From contig NZ_SODU01000002.1 of assembly GCF_004366075.1 (NCBI RefSeq), forward strand, positions 822,647 to 886,646: DNA of 64,000 bases, given 5' to 3'. Within the stretch, counting starts at the first letter, position 1; each line of letters begins with the position of its first letter. The DNA is from Kribbella pratensis. Its GTDB lineage: Bacteria > Actinomycetota > Actinomycetes > Propionibacteriales > Kribbellaceae. This document shows positions 1 through 8,077 of the stretch, piece by piece. The position numbers and the translations under genes are program-made. The notes under the pieces were generated by a model. That model worked only from the letters and a program-made list of their open reading frames with translations, did no database searches and was not told the origin of the DNA.

Positions 1-160
1 TGGTGCGCGCGTCGACGTGCTGCGGCACACTGGGAGCAGCCGGGGCCGGCGTACCGGGTCCGTCCGGGAGCGGAGCAGCCATGGCCGGACCGGCAAGGGT
101 CGTCAGGCTGAGCACAGCGGACGCGACCAGGATCGTCACCCGGGCATGGACGGTCCTCAT
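1..160 (-). CDS. Secreted protein, N-terminal part only (runs off the left edge)
   Basis: Reading leftward from an ATG at 160, 53 codons stay open to the window edge. The product begins with a short basic stretch, then a hydrophobic core (TILVASAVLSLTTLAG) ending in AMA-AP, a good signal peptidase I site. A Pro/Ala-rich segment typical of the linker after an export signal follows. No domain is visible in the part present, so only export can be inferred. It is divergent from the LacI gene at 306. Confidence 0.6.
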   Translation of the reverse strand, partial: MRTVHARVTILVASAVLSLTTLAGPAMAAPLPDGPGTPAPAAPSVPQHVDART

Positions 161-305
161 GGCTGGGAAGGCTAGTCACTCGCGCGCCGCAACGCCAGGT
201 TCTGACCGGATTGGTAGCGACCTGCCCGATACTCAGCGTGAGAACGGGTGAGTTCGGTAGGGTGACCGCCACCGCCCCCGGGGGGACGCACGAAAGGGTA
301 GGCCA

Positions 306-1319
306 GTGAATCTGCGAGCACCGGTGACATTGCTGGACGTGGCGCAGCGTGCGGGTGTGTCGGTCGCGACCGCCTCCCGCGTGCTCAACGGCGGGGACCG
401 GATCCCCCGTCCAGAGCTGCAGGAGCGGGTCAAGGCCGCCGCCGACGAGCTCGGCTACACGCCGAACGCGCAGGCGCAGGCGTTGGCCAAGTCGTCGACG
501 AACGTGGTCGGCATCCTGGTCCACGACATCGAGGACCCGTACTTCGCCGCGATCGCGAACGGCGTGATGCGGGCCGCGGACGAGCGCAACCTGCTGGTGA
601 TGATGGCCAGCACGTTCCGTGACTCCGACCGCGAGATCGCCTACCTGTCGTCGTTGCGCGCGCAACGAGCCCGGGCCGCGGTGATGATCGGCAGCCGGCG
701 GACCGACAGCGAGAGCCTGGCGCGGACGGCGACCGAGGTGGAGACCTTCCTCAACTCCGGCGCGGGTCTTGCCCTGGTCAGTCAGTCCGGGATGCCGGCG
801 CACACCGTTGAACCGGACAACCGTTCCGGGTCGGCGGATCTCGCGCGCGGGCTGGTCGGGCTCGGCTGGCGGAAGTTCGCCGTACTCGGAGGGCCGGAGA
901 GCCTTGCGACGGCACGCGATCGGCGGGACGGCTTCGTCGCCGGGCTGGCCGAGGCAGGGTTGGAGCCGGTGGCGGTCGAGTCCGGTGACTTCACTCGCGA
1001 CGGTGGGTACGCCGCCGCGGAGCAGCTGCTCGACCGCAAGGCCGATGTGGACTGCGTGTTCGCGGTGAACGACGTGATGGCGGTCGGTGCGATGTCGGCG
1101 TTGCGGGCGCGCGGTGTCGACGTACCTGGCCGGCTCGGTGTCGCCGGGTTCGACGACATCGCGACGCTGCGAGACGTGTGGCCGGGGCTGACGACCGTAC
1201 GGCTGCCACTGGAGCAGATGGGCCGCCGCGCGCTGGAGCTCGCCATCGAGGGCGGCGACGCGACGACCGAGACGTTCAAGGCGGAAGTAGTACTGCGGGA
1301 GAGCACCGCACGCGGCTGA
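306..1319 (+). CDS. LacI-family transcriptional regulator
   Basis: 337 aa, the usual LacI length. The N-terminal helix-turn-helix (about residues 8-29, TLLDVAQRAGVSVATASRVL) and hinge helix are followed by a periplasmic-binding-protein-like effector domain (about 60-335) with the typical strands VVGILVHDIEDPYFA and FAVNDVMAVGAM. The GTG at 306 has AAAGGG a few bases upstream and starts just before the HTH. The effector is unknown. The next gene, menB, starts 14 bases after the stop and may be cotranscribed, although menaquinone genes are not usual LacI targets. Confidence 0.9.
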   Translation: MNLRAPVTLLDVAQRAGVSVATASRVLNGGDRIPRPELQERVKAAADELGYTPNAQAQALAKSSTNVVGILVHDIEDPYFAAIANGVMRAADERNLLVMMASTFRDSDREIAYLSSLRAQRARAAVMIGSRRTDSESLARTATEVETFLNSGAGLALVSQSGMPAHTVEPDNRSGSADLARGLVGLGWRKFAVLGGPESLATARDRRDGFVAGLAEAGLEPVAVESGDFTRDGGYAAAEQLLDRKADVDCVFAVNDVMAVGAMSALRARGVDVPGRLGVAGFDDIATLRDVWPGLTTVRLPLEQMGRRALELAIEGGDATTETFKAEVVLRESTARG

Positions 1320-1333
1320 AATATGCTCGCCGG

Positions 1334-2236
1334 GTGACCGTCTCCGAGATCTTCGACCCGTCGGCCTGGAAGCAGGTGGACGGCTTCGAGCTGACCGACA
1401 TCACGTACCACCGCGCGGTCGACGCCGGTGTGGTGCGGATCGCCTTCGACCGGCCCGAGGTGCGCAACGCGTTCCGGCCGCAGACCGTCGACGAGCTGTA
1501 CCGCGTTCTGGACCACGCCCGGATGTCCACCGACGTCGGCTGTGTGCTGCTCACCGGTAACGGCCCGTCGCCGAAGGACGGCGGCTGGGCGTTCTGCTCG
1601 GGCGGCGACCAGCGGATCCGCGGCAAGGACGGTTACAAGTACGCAGAGGGTACGACGGCCGACTCGATCGACCCGGCGCGCGCGGGCCGGCTGCACATCC
1701 TCGAGGTACAGCGGCTGATCCGCTTCATGTCGAAGGTCGTGATCTGTGTCGTTCCCGGCTGGGCCGCGGGTGGCGGGCACAGTCTGCACGTGGTCGCGGA
1801 CCTCACGCTGGCATCCGCGGAGCATGCACGGTTCAAGCAGACGGATGCGGACGTGGCGTCGTTCGACGGCGGGTTCGGGTCGGCGTACTTGGCGCGGCAG
1901 GTCGGGCAGAAGTTCGCCCGCGAGATCTTCTTCCTCGGCGACGAGTACTCGGCCGAGGACGCGTACCGGATGGGCATGGTCAACAAGGTCGTTCCACACG
2001 CCGAGCTCGAAGCGGTGGCGCTGGAGTGGGGCAAGAAGATCTGCGCGAAGTCCCCGACCGCCCAGCGGATGCTGAAGTACGCGTTCAACCTGATCGACGA
2101 CGGGCTCGTCGGGCAGCAGCTGTTCGCCGGTGAGGCGACCCGTCTCGCGTACGGCACCGACGAGGCCGCCGAGGGCCGCGACGCGTTCCTGGAGAAGCGA
2201 TCGCCGGACTGGTCGCCGTACCCCTACGCTTTCTAA
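1334..2236 (+). CDS. menB: 1,4-dihydroxy-2-naphthoyl-CoA synthase (naphthoate synthase)
   Basis: 300 aa crotonase-fold enzyme of menaquinone synthesis. It closes the second ring of o-succinylbenzoyl-CoA to give DHNA-CoA. MenB hallmarks are present: the oxyanion-hole segment FCSGGDQ, PGWAAGGGHSLHVVADL, and FDGGFGSAYLARQVG near the active site, with a C-terminal end in SPDWSPYPY as in other MenB proteins. The frame is open further upstream, but the GTG at 1334 (VTVSEIFDPSAW) follows the LacI stop and matches the family length. No other men gene lies nearby. Likely cytoplasmic. Confidence 0.93.
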   Translation: MTVSEIFDPSAWKQVDGFELTDITYHRAVDAGVVRIAFDRPEVRNAFRPQTVDELYRVLDHARMSTDVGCVLLTGNGPSPKDGGWAFCSGGDQRIRGKDGYKYAEGTTADSIDPARAGRLHILEVQRLIRFMSKVVICVVPGWAAGGGHSLHVVADLTLASAEHARFKQTDADVASFDGGFGSAYLARQVGQKFAREIFFLGDEYSAEDAYRMGMVNKVVPHAELEAVALEWGKKICAKSPTAQRMLKYAFNLIDDGLVGQQLFAGEATRLAYGTDEAAEGRDAFLEKRSPDWSPYPYAF

Positions 2237-2269
2237 CACGATCTGGTGGTTAGTTAGCAGAAAAATGCG

Positions 2270-2316
2270 CGCGAACTGGTGACAGTTCGCGGTAAACGGC
2301 TTACGGTCGGGCGCTA
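2270..2316 (+). promoter_or_regulatory. Promoter with a palindrome over the -35 box; predicted leaderless start
   Basis: GTGACA (2279-2284), a 17-base spacer and TACGGT (2302-2307) place transcription start at about 2314, at the ATG (2316) of the next gene. A perfect palindrome, CGCGAACTG-GTGA-CAGTTCGCG (2270-2291), covers the -35 box, as an operator would. It could instead be a hairpin behind menB, but no T tract follows. The regulator is unknown; the LacI protein at 306 is a candidate. Confidence 0.5.
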
Positions 2317-3281
2317 TGAACAATCTCTCCCGCCGTGGGTTGCTCGCTGGTGCCGGTGCTGTGGTCGTCGCCGGAGCCGTAGGTGCGCCCGCCTCCGCGA
2401 ATCCGTTCACCCTGACTCCGACGCGCCGCTTCGTGCTGGACGGACCGGGTGGCGAGATGTTCCGCAGCAAGCCGCTGGCGGACGTGACGGTCATGCAGTC
2501 GATCGCCTTCGACAGTGCGAACCAGCGGCTCTTCACCGGGCAGTTGCGGGCCGGATCGCCTTCCAGCAGTGGTGATCTCACGCTGACGCAGCTCACGCTC
2601 GCCGGTGATGTCGTCGGGCACATGTACCTGAGCGGGTTCGGCCACGCGGTCTCGATCGGTGCGGAGACCGTCGGGCGTACGACGTACCTCTGGACCGAGA
2701 CCGACGTGGACACGGCGAACGCGCGTGGCCGGCAGATCGCCCGTTTCCGTTGGCAGGACGGCGCGACGCTGACGAAGGACTCGCCGGGGCTGCGCAGCTG
2801 GAAGCCGGTCGCGGACGGTGCCGTGTTCACGCCGTCGGTGGATCAGCAGCACGGGCGGATCGGGATCCGGCACACGCTGGCGGACGGGTTCCACATCAAC
2901 GTGTACTCGCTGGCCGCGGCACGCGCCGGTGACTTCTCACGGATGCTCGCGTCGTTCAAACAGCCCACGATGACCGCGGGCATCGACTTCCAGGGTTGGG
3001 CCCTGTACGGCTCGTACGTCTACCTGTGGGAGGGCGAGGCGTACGCCGGTACCTTCGATCCCGATCTGGCGACGTCGAAGCTCTGGGCGTACGACATCAA
3101 CAAGGGCGAGGTCGTCGAGTCCGTGAAGATCCTGGACGGCGCCGACCTGGTCTACCGCGAAGCCGAGGGCGTGGGCGTGTACGTCGACCCGCTCGGCTGC
3201 CCGCGCCTTTGCTTCGGCTTCGCCTCCGGCGTCACCGGCGACCGCCGCGCCAACCTCTTCTACCGCGACACTCTCGTGTGA
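2316..3281 (+). CDS. Tat-exported beta-propeller-like protein (P68 RBP/TagC-like)
   Basis: 321 aa. A twin-arginine signal (NLSRRGLLAGAGAVVVAGAV, cleavage near ASA) precedes a domain with repeated beta-strand segments: QSIAFDSANQRLFTGQL, LTLAGDVVGHMYLSGFGHAV, YLWTETDVD, GIDFQGWALYGSYVYLWEG. This resembles the secreted propeller proteins of actinobacteria often labelled phage-baseplate or TagC-like. The substrate is unknown; a cell-surface or glycan-binding role is an inference. There is no phage gene nearby, so a phage origin is not supported. Export is sure, the family moderately sure. Confidence 0.7.
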   Translation: MNNLSRRGLLAGAGAVVVAGAVGAPASANPFTLTPTRRFVLDGPGGEMFRSKPLADVTVMQSIAFDSANQRLFTGQLRAGSPSSSGDLTLTQLTLAGDVVGHMYLSGFGHAVSIGAETVGRTTYLWTETDVDTANARGRQIARFRWQDGATLTKDSPGLRSWKPVADGAVFTPSVDQQHGRIGIRHTLADGFHINVYSLAAARAGDFSRMLASFKQPTMTAGIDFQGWALYGSYVYLWEGEAYAGTFDPDLATSKLWAYDINKGEVVESVKILDGADLVYREAEGVGVYVDPLGCPRLCFGFASGVTGDRRANLFYRDTLV

Positions 3282-3282
3282 C

Positions 3283-3924
3283 CTACTGGGCGACGCCGTA
3301 CAGACGGTCGCCGGCGTCGCCGAGGCCTGGGACGATGTAGCCCTTTTCGTTCAGGTGGGAGTCCATGCCGGCGATGACGAGGTTGCACGGTACGTCGAGG
3401 TGGGTCAGTTCGTTCTCCACGCGCTTGACGCCTTCCGGGGCGGCCAGCAGGCAGATGGCGGTGATGTGGTCGGCGCCGCGGTCCACCAGGAACTGGATCG
3501 CTGCCGCGAGCGTGCCGCCGGTGGCGAGCATCGGGTCCAGGACGTAGCACTGGCGTCCGGACAGGTCCTCGGGAAGGCGTTCGGCGTACGTCGACGCGGT
3601 CAGGGTCTCCTCGTTCCGGACCATGCCGAGGAAACCGACCTCCGCGGTCGGGAGCAGCCGGGTCATGCCCTCGAGCATGCCGAGACCGGCGCGCAGGATC
3701 GGGACGACGAGCGGCTTCGGCGCGGCGAGCTTCACGCCCTGCGCCTCCGCGACCGGGGTCTGCACCGTGACCGGACCGGTCCGCACGTCCCGGGTCGCCT
3801 CGTAGGCGAGCAGCGTGACGAGCTCCTCGGTCAGCCGCCGGAACGTGGGTGAGTCCGTGTGCTCGTCGCGCAGCGCGGTGAGCTTGTGGGCGACGAGCGG
3901 GTGGTCCACGACGAGGATCTGCAT
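3283..3924 (-). CDS. upp: Uracil phosphoribosyltransferase
   Basis: 213 aa, normal Upp length. It converts uracil plus PRPP to UMP in pyrimidine salvage. The PRPP-binding loop is [10 protein letters not shown] (about residues 130-139); [14 protein letters not shown] and the uracil-binding C-terminal end [16 protein letters not shown] are typical. An upstream in-frame extension is open, but [10 protein letters not shown] is the family N-terminus, so the ATG at 3924 is chosen. It is convergent with the propeller gene, with stop codons one base apart. Cytoplasmic. Confidence 0.95.
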   Translation of the reverse strand: MQILVVDHPLVAHKLTALRDEHTDSPTFRRLTEELVTLLAYEATRDVRTGPVTVQTPVAEAQGVKLAAPKPLVVPILRAGLGMLEGMTRLLPTAEVGFLGMVRNEETLTASTYAERLPEDLSGRQCYVLDPMLATGGTLAAAIQFLVDRGADHITAICLLAAPEGVKRVENELTHLDVPCNLVIAGMDSHLNEKGYIVPGLGDAGDRLYGVAQ

Positions 3925-4026
3925 AAGGCCGAACGGTACCGTCGGCGATTCGCGGCGGGAAAGCGCGCCCGCTGTCAGACTGGAAGTGCATTGGATTGGC
4001 CCTGTCGCCCACCAGGGAGTAGTTCG

Positions 4027-4188
4027 ATGACCGAGAAGACGCCTGAGCAGCTCGACCGGCTGCGCCGCCGCGCCGCCTTTCTGCGCGAGCTCGACGAAAT
4101 GCGTGCCCTCCGCGACCGGATCGCGCCCCGGCGGGCCCGCGTCCGGCAGTTGCGCGAGGCGATGCGCAGAGCGACGTACCATCACTGA
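4027..4188 (+). CDS. Small basic coiled-coil-like protein
   Basis: 53 aa, about a quarter arginine, with heptad-like Leu/Ala spacing ([16 protein letters not shown] and [11 protein letters not shown]) suggesting one long amphipathic helix or short coiled coil. The ATG at 4027 has GGGAGTAG upstream. It sits between divergent upp and the TadA-partner gene. Composition and codon use match its neighbours, so it is probably real. No function can be assigned; nucleic-acid binding is only suggested by charge. Confidence 0.55.
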   Translation: MTEKTPEQLDRLRRRAAFLRELDEMRALRDRIAPRRARVRQLREAMRRATYHH

Positions 4189-4263
4189 GGCGTAGACCGG
4201 TGTTGGCGGATCCGATATCGGCTTGAGATCGCCGGGACGCCGCAGACCTGCGACGATGATGCG

Positions 4264-4749
4264 GTGTCTGATGCCACGGTTACCGACCTGGACTTCGCGG
4301 TCGCTGCGTACACCGAGGACGGGAACTGGACCGTCACGCCGCTGGTACTGCGCGGTGAGCCCGATCTGTCCACGCTGGTGTCAGCACTCCGCCGGTATCC
4401 CGGTGAGGCCGGGGTGCTCGGCCTGGTGTCGGTCGACGAGGACTTCTTCGTCCTGGTCCGGGTGCTCGGCGGCCGCGCCCGGCTGCTGATCTCCGACGTG
4501 ACCGCCGCGACCGAGTGGCCGCTGGCCCGGCAGGTCGTGGACGAGCTCGACATCCCGCTGGCCGATGACGACGACGAGCAGGTGCCGGCCGGCGACCTGA
4601 CGATCGTCGCCGACCTCGGGATGACCGCGATGGACCTCGGCGCGCTGTGCGACGACGTCGACCTCTATCCGTACGAGATGCTCGAGGAGATCGCCGAGAC
4701 CCTTGGCTTCGGCAACCAGTTCCACGACGCCATCGAAGCCGTTGGCTAG
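4264..4749 (+). CDS. tRNA adenosine deaminase-associated protein
   Basis: 161 aa, acidic. It matches the actinobacterial family encoded immediately before tadA: a start like [16 protein letters not shown], a central [20 protein letters not shown], then a run of aspartates and the ending [22 protein letters not shown]. Its role with TadA is inferred from strict gene neighbourhood and not from any catalytic motif. The GTG at 4264 fits the family start. It overlaps the likely tadA start by eight bases, so the two are translationally coupled. Confidence 0.85.
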   Translation: MSDATVTDLDFAVAAYTEDGNWTVTPLVLRGEPDLSTLVSALRRYPGEAGVLGLVSVDEDFFVLVRVLGGRARLLISDVTAATEWPLARQVVDELDIPLADDDDEQVPAGDLTIVADLGMTAMDLGALCDDVDLYPYEMLEEIAETLGFGNQFHDAIEAVG

Positions 4750-5209
4750 CCCGATCCTGCGGCAGGCGTGGTCGCGGTTGATGACGCTGGCCCTCGAGGA
4801 GGCCGAGCGGGCGTTGCCCGACGTACCGATCGGGGCCCTCGTGGTGGACGAGGGCGGGGAGATCATCGGGCGCGGCCACAACGAGCGTGAGGCGACCGGC
4901 GATCCGACCGCGCACGCCGAGGTGCTCGCGATCCGCGACGCGGCCCGCCACGTCGGTGAGTGGCGGCTGACCGGCTGCACGTTGGTGGTCACCCTGGAGC
5001 CGTGCACGATGTGCGCCGGGGCGATCGTGCTGTCCCGGCTGGATCGGCTGATCTTCGCGGCGTACGACGAGAAAGCCGGTGCGGTGGGGTCGCTCTGGGA
5101 CGTCGTACGGGACCGCCGGCTCAACCACCGGCCCGAGGTGATCGGCGGCGTGATGGCCGACGAGGCCGGTGCCCGGCTGCGCGATTTCTTCATCGGCCAC
5201 AGACCTTGA
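4742..5209 (+). CDS. tadA: tRNA-specific adenosine deaminase
   Basis: 155 aa from the chosen TTG. It deaminates A34 to inosine in tRNA-Arg(ACG). The zinc site is HAE (H58, E60) and PCTMC (C88, C91), the standard cytidine-deaminase-fold signature. Start choice is open: TTG 4742 overlaps the upstream stop and supplies the N-terminal helix containing a conserved Trp; ATG 4781 would shorten it by 13 residues; TTG 4703 would lengthen it. tRNA-Ser follows 13 bases after the stop. Confidence 0.92.
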   Translation: MASPILRQAWSRLMTLALEEAERALPDVPIGALVVDEGGEIIGRGHNEREATGDPTAHAEVLAIRDAARHVGEWRLTGCTLVVTLEPCTMCAGAIVLSRLDRLIFAAYDEKAGAVGSLWDVVRDRRLNHRPEVIGGVMADEAGARLRDFFIGHRP

Positions 5210-5222
5210 TATTGTCCTCGGC

Positions 5223-5313
5223 GGTGGCGTGTCCGAGCGGCCGAAGGAGCGCGCCTCGAAAGCGCGTGACGGGCAACCCCCGTCCGAGGGTTCAAATCCC
5301 TCCGCCACCGCCA
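5223..5313 (+). tRNA. tRNA-Ser (anticodon CGA), CCA encoded
   Basis: The acceptor stem GGTGGCG pairs with CGCCACC (5303-5309), followed by discriminator G and an encoded CCA (5311-5313). The anticodon stem CGCGC/GCGCG encloses the loop CTCGAAA, giving anticodon CGA. The long variable arm characteristic of serine tRNA is present, and the T loop TTCAAAT is intact. It reads UCG codons. The last 17 bases are repeated 101 bp downstream. Confidence 0.96.
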
Positions 5314-5414
5314 TTCGGTCAGATGGTTCCGCACGAAGTGTGGGACCATCTGACCGAATATCAAGTGCTGTGGGATTTGGGAGGAGCCTGCGACGGTTCC
5401 CTCCGCCACCGCCA
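5297..5414 (+). repeat. Duplicated 3' end of tRNA-Ser (17-bp direct repeat)
   Basis: TCCCTCCGCCACCGCCA, the 3' end of the tRNA including CCA, occurs at 5297-5313 and again, identical, at 5398-5414. Duplicated tRNA 3' ends flank elements integrated by tyrosine recombinases, so this may be the scar of a lost or very small insertion. Only about 84 bp lies between the copies, mostly a hairpin, and there is no integrase gene nearby. Confidence 0.55.
5314..5358 (+). terminator. Strong hairpin directly after tRNA-Ser
   Basis: Arms of 21 bases (5314-5334 and 5338-5358) pair throughout, with two G-U wobbles and a three-base GAA loop, starting at the base after the tRNA CCA. Position suggests a tRNA terminator or processing signal. 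No T tract follows, so an intrinsic terminator of the classic type is not proven; a mobile palindromic repeat is the alternative. The remaining DNA to 5521 shows no gene. Confidence 0.5.
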
Positions 5415-5521
5415 ACCGCCCTCCGGGGCGGCCAGATAGGCCGGAGACCCTGATGCTGTGTGATGCGTCAGGGTTTTCGTCTCTCTGGACCTGACTCGGG
5501 ACGCTCGACGAGAGGGCCCCT

Positions 5522-7033
5522 ATGGATGTTGCGGAGCTCGACGGGATTCTGCTCGCGGGCGCGGCGATTCTGCTCGTCGCCGTGGTCGCGGTGCGGTTCT
5601 CCGCGCGGCTCGGGCTCCCGTCGCTGCTGATCTACCTCGGGATGGGGCTGCTCCTGGGGGAGTCGGGTCCGGGGCACATCCATTTCGAGGACGCGCAGCT
5701 GGCGCATGCGCTCGGGTTCGCGGCGCTGGTGGTGATCCTGACCGAGGGCGGTCTGACCACCAGGTGGAACGAAGTACGGCCGGTCATGCCGCTCGGGCTC
5801 GTGCTGGCGACGGTCGGGGTCGCGGTCAGCGTCGGTGTCGTCGCCTGTGTGGCGCATTTCGTGCTGGGACTGAACTGGCAGTTGTCGGTGCTGCTCGGCG
5901 CCGTGACGTCGCCGACGGACGCGGCGGCCGTGTTCTCGGTGCTCAGACGGGTGCCGATCCGTCCGAGGCTGCGTGGGGCGCTGGAGGCGGAGTCCGGTCT
6001 GAACGACGCCCCGACGGTCCTGCTGGTCACGCTCGTCAGCACCGGCGAGGTCGGCGAGAAGGGCCTGCTGTGGTTCAGCGGCCTGGTCGTCTACGAGCTG
6101 GTCGTCGGCGCGCTGTTCGGACTGCTGATCGGGTGGGTGAGCGTCGGGCTGATCCGCCGCATGGCGCTCGGATCCGCCGGTCTGTACCCGCTGGCGGTGC
6201 TCTCGGTGGCGTTCATCTCGTACGCCGGTGGCTCGGTGCTGCTCCACGTGTCGGGGTTCGCGGCCGTGTACGTGACGTCGCTGGTGCTGGGACGGGCGGA
6301 GTTGCCGCACCGGATGGCGACCCGGTCGTTCGTCGACGGGATCGCCTGGCTCGCGCAGATCGGGTTGTTCGTGATGCTCGGGCTGCTGGCGTCGCCGGGG
6401 CGGTTCCGGTGGGACGACGTACTGGTCGCCCTGGTGATCGGCGTCGCGGTGACGGTCGTCGGGCGGTTCGCGTCGGTGGCGATCTCGGCGGCGCCGTTCC
6501 GGTTGCCGTGGCGAGAGCGGACCTTCATCTCGTGGGCGGGCCTGCGGGGCGCGGTGCCGATCGTGCTCGCCACCATCCCGCTCGCCGAACAGGTGCCGCA
6601 GGCGCAGCGGATCTTCGACGTGGTGTTCGTGCTGGTGCTGCTGTTCACGCTGCTGCAGGGGCCGTCGCTGCCGTGGCTGGCGAAGCGGCTGGGCGTCCTC
6701 GACGAGAACGCGGCGCACGAGGTGGACATCGACGTGGCGCCGCTGGAGTCGCTCGGCGCGGACATGCTTCAGGTGTACGTCCCGAGCGAGTCCCGGCTGG
6801 CGGGGGTCGAGATCACTGAGCTGCGGCTACCGCCCGGTGTCTCGGTCGCGCTGGTGATCCGCGGCGAGCGCGCCTTTGTCCCGGACCGCCGTACCGTGCT
6901 CCGGGCCGCCGACAACCTGCTCGTGGTCGCGCCCAGTCCGGTCCGCGAACAGACCGTCCGCCGCCTCCGCGCCGTCTCCCGAGCCGGCCGCCTGGCCGGC
7001 TGGTTCGGCGAACGCGGCCGCGAGAACAGTTAG
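5522..7033 (+). CDS. K+(Na+)/H+ antiporter, NhaP2/CvrA type with C-terminal RCK domain
   Basis: 503 aa. Residues about 5-390 form a CPA1-type antiporter of roughly 12 membrane segments. Segment LGAVTSPTDAAAVFSVLRR carries the ion-binding aspartate typical of the family, and ESGLNDAP follows. Residues about 405-490 form an RCK_C (TrkA-C-like) regulatory domain (LPPGVSVALVIRGERAFVP). This combination marks potassium/proton antiporters in the inner membrane. ATG 5522 has a GAGGG site. It is convergent with the LytR_C gene; their stop codons overlap. Confidence 0.88.
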   Translation: MDVAELDGILLAGAAILLVAVVAVRFSARLGLPSLLIYLGMGLLLGESGPGHIHFEDAQLAHALGFAALVVILTEGGLTTRWNEVRPVMPLGLVLATVGVAVSVGVVACVAHFVLGLNWQLSVLLGAVTSPTDAAAVFSVLRRVPIRPRLRGALEAESGLNDAPTVLLVTLVSTGEVGEKGLLWFSGLVVYELVVGALFGLLIGWVSVGLIRRMALGSAGLYPLAVLSVAFISYAGGSVLLHVSGFAAVYVTSLVLGRAELPHRMATRSFVDGIAWLAQIGLFVMLGLLASPGRFRWDDVLVALVIGVAVTVVGRFASVAISAAPFRLPWRERTFISWAGLRGAVPIVLATIPLAEQVPQAQRIFDVVFVLVLLFTLLQGPSLPWLAKRLGVLDENAAHEVDIDVAPLESLGADMLQVYVPSESRLAGVEITELRLPPGVSVALVIRGERAFVPDRRTVLRAADNLLVVAPSPVREQTVRRLRAVSRAGRLAGWFGERGRENS

Positions 7034-7593
7034 TTGGGGTTCTGGCCTGACGGGATCGGCTGCGGGCTGTGGATGACCGGGAGGCAGACCGTGGCGCCGG
7101 GGGCGACCGTGACCGACGGGATGCCCTTGAGCTTCACGGAGCCGAAGCCGGCGCCGATGACCAGGTCGACGGTGTGATCGGTGCGACCGTCGGCGACCAT
7201 GACCGCCTTCTGGTTCAGCTGACCCGCGACCAGGAGCATCTCGGGCGCGTCCGCGGCGGCACCGCGCAGCGCCACCACGTCGACCTTGTCCCCCTTGGGC
7301 TCGTTCGCGACCTTGTCGATGTTGAACCCACGCTGCTTGAGCGCCTCGGCCACCCGGCCGGCCGATCCCGCGCGGGCCCCGCCGTTGTAGACGTTCAGCA
7401 CGACCTGCTTCGGGACCAGACGGTTGTTGGTCAGTTTCTGCTCGGTGCAGGTCGGCTCGGCGCTACTGTTCACGAGCGAGTTCCAGCCCCACCAGCCCCC
7501 ACCGACGAGGATCCCCAGCAGGATCACCATCGTGATCGGCGTACGCCACCGGATCCGCGAGTGCGGTCTCGGTTGCGGATGGATCGCTGTCAT
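7030..7593 (-). CDS. LytR C-terminal domain protein, single-pass membrane
   Basis: 187 aa. About 20 cytoplasmic residues, one membrane segment (ITMVILLGILVGGGWWGW), then an extracytoplasmic LytR_C domain (VVLNVYNGGARAGSAGRVAEALKQRGF through the end). It lacks the LCP transferase domain that LytR_C usually accompanies, so a direct ligase role is unlikely; binding or regulation at the cell wall is an inference. The ATG at 7593 gives the short cytoplasmic tail. It lies 32 bases downstream of the VapB-like gene on the same strand, probably one operon. Confidence 0.85.
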   Translation of the reverse strand: MTAIHPQPRPHSRIRWRTPITMVILLGILVGGGWWGWNSLVNSSAEPTCTEQKLTNNRLVPKQVVLNVYNGGARAGSAGRVAEALKQRGFNIDKVANEPKGDKVDVVALRGAAADAPEMLLVAGQLNQKAVMVADGRTDHTVDLVIGAGFGSVKLKGIPSVTVAPGATVCLPVIHSPQPIPSGQNPN

Positions 7594-7625
7594 TTGCTCC
7601 TCCCCCCGTGAGCGGCAGCCATTGG

Positions 7626-7919
7626 TCAGTCCACTACCAGTACCCGTGCATGCAGGACCTGACGCTGCTGCAGCGCCGCACGGAGTGCGCGGTGCAGGCC
7701 GTCCTCGAGGTACAGGTCGCCCTTCCACTCCACCACGTGCGCGAACAGATCGCCGTAGAAAGTCGAGTCCTCGTCGAGCAGCGCGTTCAGGTCCAAAGTG
7801 CCCTTCGTCGTGACGAGTTCGTCCAGCCGCACCTGCCTGGGCGGCAGTGAAGACCAGTCCTTCGGCCGCAGCCCATGGTCCGGGTACGGCTTGTCGTCCC
7901 CGACACGCTTGAAGATCAC
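7626..7919 (-). CDS. Conserved actinobacterial protein, labelled VapB-like antitoxin in relatives
   Basis: 97 aa. The start MIFKRVGDDKPYPDHGL, the middle PPRQVRLDELVTTKGTLDLNALL, and YGDLFAHVVEWKGDLYLEDG are recognisable from actinobacterial proteins that automated annotation calls type II antitoxin, VapB family. No PIN-domain toxin lies next to it, and its partner here is a LytR_C cell-wall protein, so the antitoxin label is doubtful. Function unknown. Confidence 0.75.
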   Translation of the reverse strand: MIFKRVGDDKPYPDHGLRPKDWSSLPPRQVRLDELVTTKGTLDLNALLDEDSTFYGDLFAHVVEWKGDLYLEDGLHRALRAALQQRQVLHARVLVVD

Positions 7920-8077
7920 CCACCGAAGTCTAGCGGTGTGAAAGGTCCTGCGAGGAGGTCACGAATGTCACCGGAATAGTCCGCTGAGCGACTCAACCTT
8001 TCGATGCCGTTGGACGTCCCACAGGAACAGGGCACAGTGAGCGCGGTTCCGCGCCCACGACCATGGGGGTGAACGGT

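Noticed and set aside
782-2830. Minus-strand open frame of 682 codons opposite the LacI, menB and propeller genes
   Set aside because: It lies antisense to three well-supported genes, has Arg/Pro/Ser-rich composition without domains, and is the usual high-GC antisense open frame.
2316-3281. Propeller protein as evidence of a prophage
   Set aside because: Relatives are labelled phage baseplate, but this one has a Tat signal and no phage gene lies within several kilobases.
7964-7978. Four-codon ORF behind a GAGGAGG site (Met-Ser-Pro-Glu-stop) upstream of the L,D-transpeptidase
   Set aside because: Too short to judge; the strong ribosome-site match may be chance in this GC-rich DNA, and nothing links it to the gene 100 bases downstream.
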